64,000 nt of DNA from Cohnella endophytica (GCF_003628305.1 NZ_RBZM01000007.1:186001-250000), one strand, 5' to 3'. Positions 26,525 through 34,628 are shown, numbered from the stretch's first letter. Made by a program: numbers and translations. The notes: generated from the sequence alone by a model not told the origin.

Positions 26525-27652
26525 ATGACGATATGGAAATCCGCGCTGGAAGATGCGCTGAACAAGACGCGCCGCAATATTGACCGGTTTGGCGATCATT
26601 TCCCGCACGTCGGAGAGAACGGCAAGTACTTGCTGAACGATAATACGGAATGGACGAACGGCTTCTGGTCCGGCATTCTGTGGCTTTGTTACGAATACAG
26701 CGGCGAGGATGTCTATCGGGAGGCGGCGAGAAGCGCCACCGACCGCTTTCGGGATCGGTTGACGGCGGGGACGGCGCTGGAGCACCACGATATCGGCTTC
26801 CTCTATTCGTTGTCGGCCAAGGCCCAATGGATTTTGGAGAAGGACGGCGCCGCCCGCGCGTTAACGCTGGAGGCTGCCGAGACGCTGATGAAGCGTTGGC
26901 GTCCCCGCCCGGGTCTGTTGCAAGCATGGGGAACGGAGGGCGACAACGAGAACGGGGGTCGGATTATCATCGACTGCCTGATGAATTTGCCGCTGTTATA
27001 TTGGGCTTCGCAGGTTACGGGAAACCCCGCTTATCGCGAAGTGGCCGCAGCGCAAGCGGATAAGAGCCGCCGTTTTCTCGTCAGAGGAGACGATTCGTCT
27101 TACCATACCTTCTATTTTAACCAAGAGACGGGAGAGGCGGTGCGGGGCGGCACGCATCAAGGCTTCGAGGACGGCTCTACATGGACGAGAGGCCAGGCGT
27201 GGGGGGTTTACGGATTCGCCCTGTCGTACCGGTATACGCATAACATGTCGTACCTAGAGACGTCTTTGCGAATGGCGCGCTACTTCCTAGAGCGGTTGCC
27301 CGAGGACAACGTCGTTTATTGGGATTTCGACGCACCCGAGACACCGGAGACGAACCGGGACAGTTCCGCTTCCGCCATAGCGGCTTGCGGCATTTTGGAG
27401 CTGCTCGAGCATCTTCCGGGCGATAATCCGAATCGCGCTTATCTGGAGGATGGCGTGCTCCGTTCGATGAAGGGCCTGGTCGACCGGTATTCGACGCGGC
27501 ATCGACCTGACGCGGAGGGCCTCATCGAGAGGGGCTCCTACAGCGTTCGATCCGGTCTGTCTCCGGACGACTATATGATCTGGGGCGATTATTTCTACCT
27601 GGAAGCGCTGATGAGACTCGAGAACAGGAGCAAAGGGTACTGGTACGAATAG
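26525..27652 (+). CDS. GH88 unsaturated glucuronyl hydrolase
   Basis: A 375-residue (alpha/alpha)6-barrel enzyme. It removes the 4,5-unsaturated uronic acid left at the non-reducing end by polysaccharide lyases. The two key aspartates of the family are at Asp89 (HHDIGF) and Asp150 (GGRIIIDCLMN), nearly the same numbers as characterised GH88 enzymes. The C-terminal motif GDYFYLEALMRL is also typical. It is cytoplasmic and last in the operon, followed by a strong terminator. Its presence supports a lyase-based route for a uronate polymer. Confidence 0.93.
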   Translation: MTIWKSALEDALNKTRRNIDRFGDHFPHVGENGKYLLNDNTEWTNGFWSGILWLCYEYSGEDVYREAARSATDRFRDRLTAGTALEHHDIGFLYSLSAKAQWILEKDGAARALTLEAAETLMKRWRPRPGLLQAWGTEGDNENGGRIIIDCLMNLPLLYWASQVTGNPAYREVAAAQADKSRRFLVRGDDSSYHTFYFNQETGEAVRGGTHQGFEDGSTWTRGQAWGVYGFALSYRYTHNMSYLETSLRMARYFLERLPEDNVVYWDFDAPETPETNRDSSASAIAACGILELLEHLPGDNPNRAYLEDGVLRSMKGLVDRYSTRHRPDAEGLIERGSYSVRSGLSPDDYMIWGDYFYLEALMRLENRSKGYWYE

Positions 27653-27705
27653 CGACAGCAAGCGCGTCGCGAGTCAAAGAGGGGTCCCGGCAGGCCGCAA
27701 CGCCG

Positions 27706-27745
27706 AAAGAGCCAAGTTCCTCTAATGAGGAGCTTGGCTCTTTTT
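27706..27745 (+). terminator. Terminator of the polysaccharide utilisation operon
   Basis: Long stem AAAGAGCCAAG...TCCTC / GAGGA...CTTGGCTCTTT ending in a T-run. Confidence 0.9.
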
Positions 27746-27747
27746 AA

Positions 27748-27870
27748 CATGTCAATCAGGCATTGCTGATCAGCGGGATCATCTGGGGGTTATGGCATCT
27801 TCCTATGACGATAGCCGGGATTTACAATTCCGGCCCTTACCCCGTGCTGTCTGTTCTCTTATTAGTTTGA
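27748..27870 (+). pseudogene. Fragment of a CPBP (CAAX/Abi) intramembrane protease gene
   Basis: The frame reads ALLISGIIWGLWHLPMTIAG, then IYNSGPYPVLSVLLLV, and stops at TGA 27868. GxxWGxWHLP is the second conserved motif of CPBP-family intramembrane proteases. No start codon or ribosome site is present (the frame opens inside the T-run of the preceding terminator). The coding sense is lost exactly where the palindromic element begins. This is a remnant, not a working gene. Confidence 0.65.
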
Positions 27871-27975
27871 CTAACTCCAACTACGGCGCATCAATGGAGG
27901 TTCGATCGGAGGTGTAGTTTGACTAAGTCAAACTACACTACGCCAAAGTGGCTCGGAGCAAGGAATTAGTTAGAC
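27861..27975. repeat. Palindromic TAGTTTGAC element (REP/MITE-like)
   Basis: Contains a perfect 13-bp dyad GTGTAGTTTGACT / AGTCAAACTACAC around one A (27912-27938). A related copy TAGTTTGACTAACTCC lies at 27863, and ATTAGTTAGAC at 27965, so variants of the same word occur three or more times in about 115 bp. There is no coding potential. It abuts the truncated CPBP fragment, consistent with insertion or recombination there. Confidence 0.5.
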
Positions 27976-27984
27976 AAAACGATA

Positions 27985-28022
27985 GGGCAAGCTTCTTTCG
28001 AGGAAGCTTGCCTTCTTTTTTT
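27985..28022 (+). terminator. Orphan Rho-independent terminator
   Basis: Perfect 10-bp stem GGCAAGCTTC / GAAGCTTGCC followed by TTCTTTTTTT. The nearest upstream intact gene ends 330 bp away behind its own terminator. It may therefore end a small RNA or be left over from the lost CPBP gene. Confidence 0.75.
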
Positions 28023-28248
28023 ATTCAGAAGGAGAAGGGAAGTATACCCGATTTCGACCATTTTGCTACGTTCGGGTAATAGAACGCACGTAAGCAAGAG
28101 GGTACTCTTAACGTAATGCGATCAAAGTAGTCCGGAAAGGAGGATGCTGGATAATGAAGTGGTTGGTAAATAGGGGTCTCCATTGCGGTAATGTCAGGTA
28201 TTTTGCATCCTCTCCAGAGTTAATTCAATACATTATGTAGCGTCAGTA

Positions 28249-28277
28249 TTGGACTTGGTATTATTCGTATTTATGAT
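28249..28277 (+). promoter_or_regulatory. SigA-type promoter of the cupredoxin gene
   Basis: TTGGAC (28249-28254), a 17-bp spacer and TATGAT (28272-28277), 25 bp before the ATG at 28303, with AAAGGAG between. Confidence 0.65.
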
Positions 28278-28302
28278 TATTAAACCTTAAAGGAGAATTG
28301 AA

Positions 28303-29586
28303 ATGAAAAAAACAGCTCTTGCATTGATTCTTACGTTTACTGCGGCGTGGTTGTTAATAAGCTCGGTATTTGCCGCCGATGCAACGACGCCGGAAACGTG
28401 GCAAGTATCCGTAGGGAAAGAAACCGCGGCCACGTCGCTCGATTCCATGTTCCCGAAAGTCGTGTTTGTTCATGAAGGAGACAAGGTCGTTTTCACGAAC
28501 GGCGCTACTGCAACCCCGCATACCGTAACGTTTCTGGCCGGCCAACCGCCTCTTACTCCGCAAGATCCCACTCACGCGATTCCGAGCGCTCCGAGCGGCG
28601 GAAGTTGGGACGGCAAGTCGCTTCTGAATTCTGGCATTCTATTTCCTAAGCAATCCTATGAAGTCACTTTTACCTCAAGCGGAGCTTATTCCTATTATTG
28701 CGTACTGCATCCCATGATGACAGGTACGGTAGTCGTGTTGCCGAAAGGCCAGCCGATCCCATCGAAAGTAGAGCAAGCCGCAGCCGCAAAGGCACAGGAA
28801 AATGATCTTCTCGTCCAAGAGAGCATGCTGCAAGGTCCTCATGCAGCCCAATATGCGACCAATAAGGATGGCTCTTTGAGCTATAAAGTAGATCTTGGCT
28901 CGCAGAACTCCACGTTCTCGCATAACCGCATGAGCCCCGAGACGGTTATCGTAAGCGAAGGAGATTCGATTTCCTGGACCAATCTCAGCCCTTATGAACC
29001 CCACTGGGTTACCTTCAACAAACCTGCCGACCTGAACATGTTAACGGAAAAGGGCGAGTTCAACCCTAAGTTAATGCCTCCGGCCGGCGGCAAAGAGTTT
29101 GACGGCACCGCCTTTACCAACTCGGGCATACTCATGAACGCGCAATCGTATAATCTGAAGTTTACGAAGGCGGGAACCTATACTTACGAATGTTATCTGC
29201 ATTCCGGTTCCATGATGAGGGCCACCGTAATCGTTGTTCCGAAGGGTGCAATCAAGCTGGTCGTAAACGGCAAGGCAGTTGCCAATTCCGCAGGCGCGCA
29301 ATTGAAAGACGGCGATCTGAAAGTGGGAGTCGCATCCTTCGCCAAAGCTTTGGGCGGAAAGTTTGTATTCGATAAAAAATCCAAACTGTACACCATCACA
29401 GTAAACGGGAAATCGTTCAAAACGGCCGGATACACGCTGAAAGGTACGGCGTATGTTTCCGCGGAAGATACCGTACGCGGCCTGGGCGGAACTTATACCT
29501 GGAATGGAGCAACCCAATCCTTAACGGTTACGGTCGGCGCTCCAGCCACTGCACCTGCAGCCGCTTCTATGGATCACATGCACTGA
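28303..29586 (+). CDS. Secreted double-cupredoxin protein with copper-amine-oxidase-N (stalk) domain
   Basis: 427 residues with a signal peptide (about 1-25, ending VFA). There are two plastocyanin-like domains with complete type-1 copper ligand sets: His73, Cys133, His136 and Met138/139 in the first; His234, Cys297, His300 and Met304/305 in the second. A copper amine oxidase N-terminal-like (stalk) domain follows (about 315-410). The tail is MDHMH, a possible extra metal ligand cluster. It probably carries electrons or copper outside the membrane. It stands directly before a multicopper oxidase, an obvious redox partner. Confidence 0.85.
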   Translation: MKKTALALILTFTAAWLLISSVFAADATTPETWQVSVGKETAATSLDSMFPKVVFVHEGDKVVFTNGATATPHTVTFLAGQPPLTPQDPTHAIPSAPSGGSWDGKSLLNSGILFPKQSYEVTFTSSGAYSYYCVLHPMMTGTVVVLPKGQPIPSKVEQAAAAKAQENDLLVQESMLQGPHAAQYATNKDGSLSYKVDLGSQNSTFSHNRMSPETVIVSEGDSISWTNLSPYEPHWVTFNKPADLNMLTEKGEFNPKLMPPAGGKEFDGTAFTNSGILMNAQSYNLKFTKAGTYTYECYLHSGSMMRATVIVVPKGAIKLVVNGKAVANSAGAQLKDGDLKVGVASFAKALGGKFVFDKKSKLYTITVNGKSFKTAGYTLKGTAYVSAEDTVRGLGGTYTWNGATQSLTVTVGAPATAPAAASMDHMH

Positions 29587-29681
29587 ATCGCGAAACTTAT
29601 GATTTCCGAATGAATGAAGAAAGGGAGGGAGTCCTAAAGACTCCCTTCTTGTCATTTCTACCTAACGAGAGGAAGAATACG

Positions 29682-31439
29682 ATGAATATCCATGCCTTGC
29701 GCCTACTGGGATTCAGGAAGCTTTTACTGGCGGTATTGGTCATAACGATGACTTGGGTAGCTCCCTCGTCCTCTTCGGCAGCCGAACCCGCAACGACAAA
29801 GAAATTTCAGCTCTATGCGACCGATGGCTATATGACGCTGCCCGATGGCGTCCAGTTGTATATTTGGGGGTATAGCTTAACCAACAAACCCGGGAGCGCG
29901 ACCGTTCCCGCCCCTGCACTGGAGGTGAACGAAGGGGATCAGGTCGAGATCGTTCTTACGAACATAGGCCCCCAGAAATCGGGAACCAAACGGCTTGCCC
30001 ATACGATTCATTTTCATGGATTGGATACCGACCAACAAAATGACGGAGTCCCGCACACCTCGCCGGCCATTCAAGTCGGAGAAAGCTTCAAATACCAGTT
30101 CACGGCTAAGCATGCGGGTACTTATTTCTATCATTGCCATGTAGATACGATTGAGCATTTGCAGATGGGGATGTACGGAGCGTTCATCGTGAAAGCCAAG
30201 AATGGTATCAATCAAGATTGGACGGGCGGTCCGACCTTTGATAAAGACTATGTTTTCCTGTTAAACGAAATCGATCCGGTATGGCACCAAGCGGTGGAGG
30301 GGGGAAAACCGTACGATAGAACGGACTTCCACCCTAAATACTGGACGATCAACGGCAAAGCTTATCCTGATACGGAAACGGACCCTACGAGCTATATTGA
30401 GGGAGTAGTCGGAGAGACCGTCCTCATTCGGTTGATCAATTCGGGGTACGAATCGCATAGCTTTCATATGCATGGCTATCACTTCCAGATCATTGCCTCC
30501 GATGGCAGGCCGTTGCCTGAGCCATTAACGAAAGATACCGTGCTGATCGGTCCCGGCGAGAGGTATGATCTTCTCGTTACCTTCGATCAATCGGGGATGT
30601 TCCCCTTCCACAGCCACAATATCGTGGACAATACGAATAACGGAACGTATCCTGGCGGCTTGCACACGATGATTGATGTTAAGGAAAAGACGTCTGATCC
30701 TTCGTCCATGCTAATGACCGTCCGTTTGAAAGCGGGTCGTAATTCGGCCACGGTGAACGGCGAGTCCATTCTGCTTCCGAATTCGCCGGTCGTGTTGAAC
30801 GGAACAACCTATATTCCCGTTCGGTTCATCGGGGAGACGTTCGGTGCAGAGGTGAAATGGCTTCCAAAGGAGAAGTCAGTCCTCTATACAACGGATAAAA
30901 CCACGATTCAGTTAGGGCTGAACAGCAGCCAGGCGAAGGTGAACGGCCGGCTTGTATCCTTGTCTGCTCCTCCCAAGGAGATCAAAGGTACGATCATGGT
31001 GCCTATGCGTTTCATTGCCGACCATTTAGGCGCCAAGCTCAGTAAGGATAGCAAGACGGGAGAGATCATTTTAACGGGTACGATGAGTGCAGCGTCTGCT
31101 CCGTCGCACCACGCTCATGACGAGGCCACCACGGGCGATGAGGCCAACGGGAACGGCAGCACGGGCAGCGTCGATCAGCCATCGAGCGCCGATCCGTTGA
31201 CCGTCGATATCACCACCTCTTTCATGCCTGCGAAGCTGACGATCAAGAAGGGGCAAACTGTCAGATGGGTGAATAAGGATACGCAAATCCATACGGTATA
31301 CGACCTTCAGGACAAATTCAATAGTCCCAACATCCTTCCGAATGCCGAATTCTCGTATACCTTTGCGGAGGCGGGAACTTACACGTACTATTGCTCCACC
31401 CATCCGAGCATGGTGGGAGAAATCATAGTGACCGACTAA
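29682..31439 (+). CDS. Secreted multicopper oxidase fused to stalk and C-terminal cupredoxin
   Basis: 585 residues with a signal peptide ending about residue 33. Oxidase domain 1 has HTIHFHG (107-113) and HCH 151-153 with His159/Met164, giving a type-1 copper site. Domain 2 has HSFHMHGYHF (259-268) and FHSHN (309-313), which supply type-2/3 ligands, but Ser311 stands where a domain-2 type-1 Cys would be. A stalk (CuAO-N) region follows (about 345-470), then a plastocyanin-like domain (about 500-585) with a further type-1 site. The start 29682 has GAGAGGA upstream; the frame is open to 29610. The layout resembles two-domain oxidases and nitrite reductases more than three-domain laccases. Substrate unknown. 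Confidence 0.85.
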   Translation: MNIHALRLLGFRKLLLAVLVITMTWVAPSSSSAAEPATTKKFQLYATDGYMTLPDGVQLYIWGYSLTNKPGSATVPAPALEVNEGDQVEIVLTNIGPQKSGTKRLAHTIHFHGLDTDQQNDGVPHTSPAIQVGESFKYQFTAKHAGTYFYHCHVDTIEHLQMGMYGAFIVKAKNGINQDWTGGPTFDKDYVFLLNEIDPVWHQAVEGGKPYDRTDFHPKYWTINGKAYPDTETDPTSYIEGVVGETVLIRLINSGYESHSFHMHGYHFQIIASDGRPLPEPLTKDTVLIGPGERYDLLVTFDQSGMFPFHSHNIVDNTNNGTYPGGLHTMIDVKEKTSDPSSMLMTVRLKAGRNSATVNGESILLPNSPVVLNGTTYIPVRFIGETFGAEVKWLPKEKSVLYTTDKTTIQLGLNSSQAKVNGRLVSLSAPPKEIKGTIMVPMRFIADHLGAKLSKDSKTGEIILTGTMSAASAPSHHAHDEATTGDEANGNGSTGSVDQPSSADPLTVDITTSFMPAKLTIKKGQTVRWVNKDTQIHTVYDLQDKFNSPNILPNAEFSYTFAEAGTYTYYCSTHPSMVGEIIVTD

Positions 31440-31442
31440 TCC

Positions 31443-32204
31443 TTATTCAATGAGGTTTTTCGTGGCCTGATACATATTTGCCGCATATCCATCGATTTCA
31501 TCCCGCGACATACGCAAGCGGCTCACGGAAGTACCGTATCCGATTTCTTGTTGCCCCTCTTCCAGCCCTTTGAAAATGCCGTCCGCGAACGCATCTAAGG
31601 GTTCTCCGTGCACATGCAGCCCCGACCCGCCTAAATTCGTATTTACCGCCGGCGGAGCTAATTCGATGACTTCTACGGACGTCTCGGACAGTTGGAGCCG
31701 CAGGCTCATCGTAAAGGAATGGAGCGCGGCTTTCGTAGCCGAATAGATCGGAGCGATCGCAAACGGCGTAAAAGCCAGCCCGGACGTGACGTTAAGGATA
31801 GTGGCCCTTTCCTTTGCCGAGAAATAAGGAGCGAACATCATCGAGAGATGGAAGGGCGCTTCAATGTTTGTCGTAATCTCTTTGCTCAAAGCTTCCCAAT
31901 TGTTCTTCGCATCTGTTTTTAGCACATTGAATCGTTGTTGAATGCCGGCATTGTTTACTAGAACATTCACTTCCGGATAGTTCGCCGTTACCCAATCATA
32001 CAAGGCTGCGCGTTCGGATTCGATATCCAAATCGCTTACGCGAGTAATCAAGCTGGGGAATTTTTCCTTCGCCTGTTGAAGGACATGCTCGCGTCGTCCG
32101 GTAACGATCACTTTGTTCCCGGCTTTGATAAAGCGTTCCGCAAAAGCTAATCCGATTCCGGAGCTTCCGCCCGTGATTAGGATCGTATTTCCTGAAAGCT
32201 TCAT
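31443..32204 (-). CDS. SDR-family oxidoreductase (DltE-like)
   Basis: A 253-residue short-chain dehydrogenase with the nucleotide motif TGGSSGIG (11-18), NNAG in the middle, and the catalytic YxxxK as YSATK. The overall sequence resembles the group annotated DltE. The real substrate is unknown, and the name does not imply D-alanylation of teichoic acid. It overlaps its MerR regulator by one base (TAATG), so it is probably induced by whatever that regulator senses. It is convergent with the multicopper oxidase with no obvious terminator between them. Confidence 0.85.
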   Translation of the reverse strand: MKLSGNTILITGGSSGIGLAFAERFIKAGNKVIVTGRREHVLQQAKEKFPSLITRVSDLDIESERAALYDWVTANYPEVNVLVNNAGIQQRFNVLKTDAKNNWEALSKEITTNIEAPFHLSMMFAPYFSAKERATILNVTSGLAFTPFAIAPIYSATKAALHSFTMSLRLQLSETSVEVIELAPPAVNTNLGGSGLHVHGEPLDAFADGIFKGLEEGQQEIGYGTSVSRLRMSRDEIDGYAANMYQATKNLIE

Positions 32205-32593
32205 TATCGTTCCTCTTCTCCGTTTTTTCTATTTTGAATACGTTCCGAATATCGCGTAATCTTGAAGTCGATTCCTTTTAAGGAATCCGTCATCGACGAG
32301 ATTTCGTCGAGCACGGCTTGCTTGTGTTTGTTCATCATTTCAAGCCTGAGCTCGACGGTGTTTTCTCCTTCCTCGATCCAGTCCATATATTGCTTAATGC
32401 TGCTTATTGGCATGTGCGTGTTTTTCAAACAAAGAACGGTCTCGAGGAGCGCCATTTGATCTTCCGAAAATAACCGTCTCCCGGCTTTATCGCGCTCGAT
32501 GCGGGTTAGGAGTCCTTGTTTTTCATAATAGCGTAGCTTAGATTCCGAAATATTGAATTTGGCCGAAGCTTCGCTAATGGAACAATACTTCAT
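32204..32593 (-). CDS. MerR-family transcriptional regulator
   Basis: A 129-residue MerR protein with a winged-helix N-terminus (SISEASAKFNISESKLRYYEKQGLL), the RLFSEDQ segment and a coiled-coil dimer helix. The C-terminal effector part is short and lacks the metal-binding cysteines of metal sensors. It is followed by the SDR gene in the same transcript. The promoter at 32635-32665 has the abnormal 19-bp spacer with a central dyad that MerR-family activators untwist, so autoregulation is likely. Confidence 0.88.
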   Translation of the reverse strand: MKYCSISEASAKFNISESKLRYYEKQGLLTRIERDKAGRRLFSEDQMALLETVLCLKNTHMPISSIKQYMDWIEEGENTVELRLEMMNKHKQAVLDEISSMTDSLKGIDFKITRYSERIQNRKNGEEER

Positions 32594-32634
32594 TTGGAGG
32601 CCTCCGAACGGGATTGTATGCTGTCGACAACAAT

Positions 32635-32665
32635 AGGATACGACTTAAACTAGGGTTTAAGTCAA
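32635..32665 (-). promoter_or_regulatory. MerR-type promoter with 19-bp spacer (MerR-SDR operon)
   Basis: On the minus strand TTGACT (32660-32665), a 19-bp spacer and TATCCT (32635-32640). The spacer region holds the dyad GACTTAAAC / GTTTAAGTC (32642-32663). Confidence 0.75.
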
Positions 32666-32699
32666 CCAATAAAATTCGGTAGAGAGGCGAGTTTTTTGC

Positions 32700-32730
32700 T
32701 TGCACCTTACGTTACGTAATGTTTTACAAT
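32700..32730 (+). promoter_or_regulatory. MerR-type promoter with 19-bp spacer (MerR-SRPBCC operon)
   Basis: TTGCAC (32700-32705), a 19-bp spacer and TACAAT (32725-32730). The spacer contains the perfect dyad TTACGT-T-ACGTAA (32707-32719). Confidence 0.75.
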
Positions 32731-32776
32731 AGAGCTACCGGTACATCTAGCTAGCGCCAAAGAGTGGAGAGGATTC

Positions 32777-33283
32777 ATGAAGAAACATTGGAAGGTCGGG
32801 GATCTGGCCAAGCTGACGGGGCTTACCGTACGAACCTTGCGGTTCTATGATCAGATCGGATTGTTCTCCCCGTCGGGACAAACGGAATCCGGTCACAGGC
32901 TGTACAATGAATCGGACTTATCGCGATTGCACCAGATTTTATCGCTTAAGGAGCTGGGGTTAACTCTCGAAGAGATTAAGTCGGCCTTAATCGGCGGGCG
33001 GATCAGTCCGCTTGAGATCGTTAACCTGCAGATCAACCAAATCGCGGAACAGATCAAACTGCGGCAGAAACTATTGGAGCAGCTCAGGCATGTATCCAAG
33101 CTTATGCAGGGCAAGGCGGAATTAACGGTTGAAGATTTTACGAGCCTTCTGCAAGCGATGAAGATGGAATTCGAGAAACCGATCATCGAGCGGCAAACGA
33201 GTTGGGAGCGGCATTTGGACCTGTTGGGACACTTTCTTGCCGAGGAGAGCGGAGTTCCGAAACCTAAGGAGGAAAAACAATGA
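32777..33283 (+). CDS. MerR-family transcriptional regulator (TipA-like)
   Basis: 168 residues. The N-terminal MerR winged helix (VGDLAKLTGLTVRTLRFYDQIGLF) is followed by a long coiled coil (about 80-125) and a C-terminal helical tail with EKPIIERQTSWERHL, as in TipA-like multidrug-sensing regulators. It overlaps the SRPBCC gene by 4 bp (ATGA). Its own promoter has a 19-bp spacer with a dyad, the classical target of MerR-type activation, so the two-gene operon is probably self-activated upon ligand binding. Confidence 0.88.
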   Translation: MKKHWKVGDLAKLTGLTVRTLRFYDQIGLFSPSGQTESGHRLYNESDLSRLHQILSLKELGLTLEEIKSALIGGRISPLEIVNLQINQIAEQIKLRQKLLEQLRHVSKLMQGKAELTVEDFTSLLQAMKMEFEKPIIERQTSWERHLDLLGHFLAEESGVPKPKEEKQ

Positions 33284-33723
33284 ACGAACGATTCGTCAAG
33301 CATGGAACTTTTGTCGTCGAGCGGACTTATGCCGCTTCGCCGGAGCGGGTGTATCACGCATGGGCTGACCCAATTGCCAAAGCCAAGTGGTTTTCGAAGG
33401 CGGACAGCTTCGATTTCCAGGTTGGCGGGCGCGAGATCAGCAGTGGAGGGCCGCCGGGAGGGCCGATCTTTACCTTCGACGCCAACTACCAGGAGCTTGT
33501 TCCGGAGCAGCGCATTGTCTATACGTACACGCTGGATTCGGGTGGCGTACGCTTCTCCGTCTCGATCACAACGGTCGAGCTTATTAAGGTGGAGGGCGGT
33601 ACGAAATTGATTTTCACGGAGCAAGGCGCGTTCTTTGACGGGCACGATACGCCGGAAATACGGGAACACGGTACTAACATCATATTGGACGCACTGGGCA
33701 AGGTAGTTGAAGGGGAGGATTAA
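33280..33723 (+). CDS. SRPBCC (AHSA1-like) domain protein
   Basis: A 147-residue SRPBCC-fold protein. The start region FVVERTYAASPERVYHAWADPIAKAKWF and the segment TKLIFTEQGAFFDG are characteristic of the AHSA1-like group. It is cotranscribed with, and overlaps, a MerR regulator. It probably binds or modifies the small hydrophobic inducer. A +2 reading frame after its stop (33731-33792) encodes a protein-like tail EQQLDRLGKVLAELAS, which may be a leftover of another gene or of a longer form. Confidence 0.82.
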   Translation: MNERFVKHGTFVVERTYAASPERVYHAWADPIAKAKWFSKADSFDFQVGGREISSGGPPGGPIFTFDANYQELVPEQRIVYTYTLDSGGVRFSVSITTVELIKVEGGTKLIFTEQGAFFDGHDTPEIREHGTNIILDALGKVVEGED

Positions 33724-33807
33724 TAGAAGCGAATGAACAGCAGCTTGACCGACTTGGCAAGGTGCTGGCGGAATTGGCCTCCTAACTTGGCAAAGGGATA
33801 TCTAAAA

Positions 33808-33857
33808 TAAAAATCGCCGTTCACGATCCCTGCCGGGAATCGGACGGCGATTTTTAT
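33808..33857. terminator. Bidirectional terminator between convergent genes
   Basis: Arms AAAATCGCCGT (33810-33820) and ACGGCGATTTT (33844-33854), with an inner GATCCC/GGGAATC stem and A/T tracts on both sides. Confidence 0.8.
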
Positions 33858-33860
33858 CAT

Positions 33861-34628
33861 TTATGGAAACAAGGGAGTGAAGACGATATCATCGACCAAC
33901 CATTTATTTTGCGAATATTTGAGTACGATCCTTCGTTCGACTGCATATGCGGTATTGTCCGCGCTTGTACTCGTCTGCGTAATATACCCTGTCTTATCGT
34001 CGGAATAACTAAAGGAGATTTCGGTAAATGCGGCGTTGACTTTTAAACCTTTTTGTTGAATGAGTTTATTCATGAACGAGTCCGTAAAATAAGGCTTAAA
34101 ATGGGCTCTAATCTGCGGGAAGGAAGAAAGATCGGTTGCTTCGTTCGCTTGTTTGATCAGCGTGTTAACGGTGTTTTGCGGGATATTAGAATGGTTAAAA
34201 GTGGACTCCGTAGTCACCCGAACTTGTTTGCCGTCTAAAGAAACATCAACCGTTCCGTTGGACGCGTTCCAGGTAAGGGTTCCCCCCAGAGTCTGACTGA
34301 TAAAACGGATGGGGACGTAGGAGACGCCGTGCTCGATTTGAGCGGGAACATCGATCGTGATTTCTTTGCCGTCCAGCATAACTTTATTGGAACCGATTTT
34401 CAGGAGAACCTTGGTGCCTCCTTTAAGAACGGTTATCGACTTTGACTGCTGATTCCAATTGACTTCGGCGCCTAATCCTGCGGAAACGGCGCGAACCGGC
34501 ACTAATGTGCGTCCATGGACCGCTTTGCCCTGGATAACGAATGGCTGATTGTCTGCAAAACCGTGACTAGGCAAAAATGTGGATGTAATCAACGTAATCC
34601 CCAATAATGCACATAGGGTTTTCTTCAA
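33861..34628 (-). CDS. Secreted stalk-domain (copper amine oxidase N-like) protein
   Basis: 255 residues with a signal peptide (about 1-25, ending GFA). A copper amine oxidase N-terminal-like domain follows (about 35-145) with the paired signatures LVPVRAVSAGLGAEVNW and YVPIRFISQTLGGTLTW. A C-terminal domain of about 110 residues resembles the NTF2-like or DUF-type tails seen on such proteins. No enzyme residues were recognised, and the stalk domain does not itself bind copper. TTG 34628 is chosen because GGAGG lies 8 nt upstream; the in-frame ATG at 34652 lacks a site. Confidence 0.75.
   Translation of the reverse strand: MKKTLCALLGITLITSTFLPSHGFADNQPFVIQGKAVHGRTLVPVRAVSAGLGAEVNWNQQSKSITVLKGGTKVLLKIGSNKVMLDGKEITIDVPAQIEHGVSYVPIRFISQTLGGTLTWNASNGTVDVSLDGKQVRVTTESTFNHSNIPQNTVNTLIKQANEATDLSSFPQIRAHFKPYFTDSFMNKLIQQKGLKVNAAFTEISFSYSDDKTGYITQTSTSADNTAYAVERRIVLKYSQNKWLVDDIVFTPLFP

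Larger units (their letters stand above)
27653..28302. other. 650-bp intergenic stretch: gene scar, palindromic element, orphan terminator
   Basis: It contains, in order: the operon terminator, a CPBP-protease fragment (27748-27870), a palindromic TAGTTTGAC element (27861-27975), and a terminator with no gene upstream (27985-28022). A 28-codon reading frame at 28154-28240 begins MKWLVNRGLHC and has AAAGGAGGA upstream; it is unsupported otherwise. A good promoter for the cupredoxin gene lies at 28249-28277. Confidence 0.6.

Noticed and set aside
28154..28240. 28-codon frame with a good ribosome site before the cupredoxin gene
   Set aside because: Too short and without any supporting feature; mentioned only in the intergenic entry.
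33731..33792. Protein-like tail EQQLDRLGKVLAELAS in the +2 frame after the SRPBCC gene
   Set aside because: No start codon and the SRPBCC protein already has full family length. Could be a gene remnant but evidence is thin.
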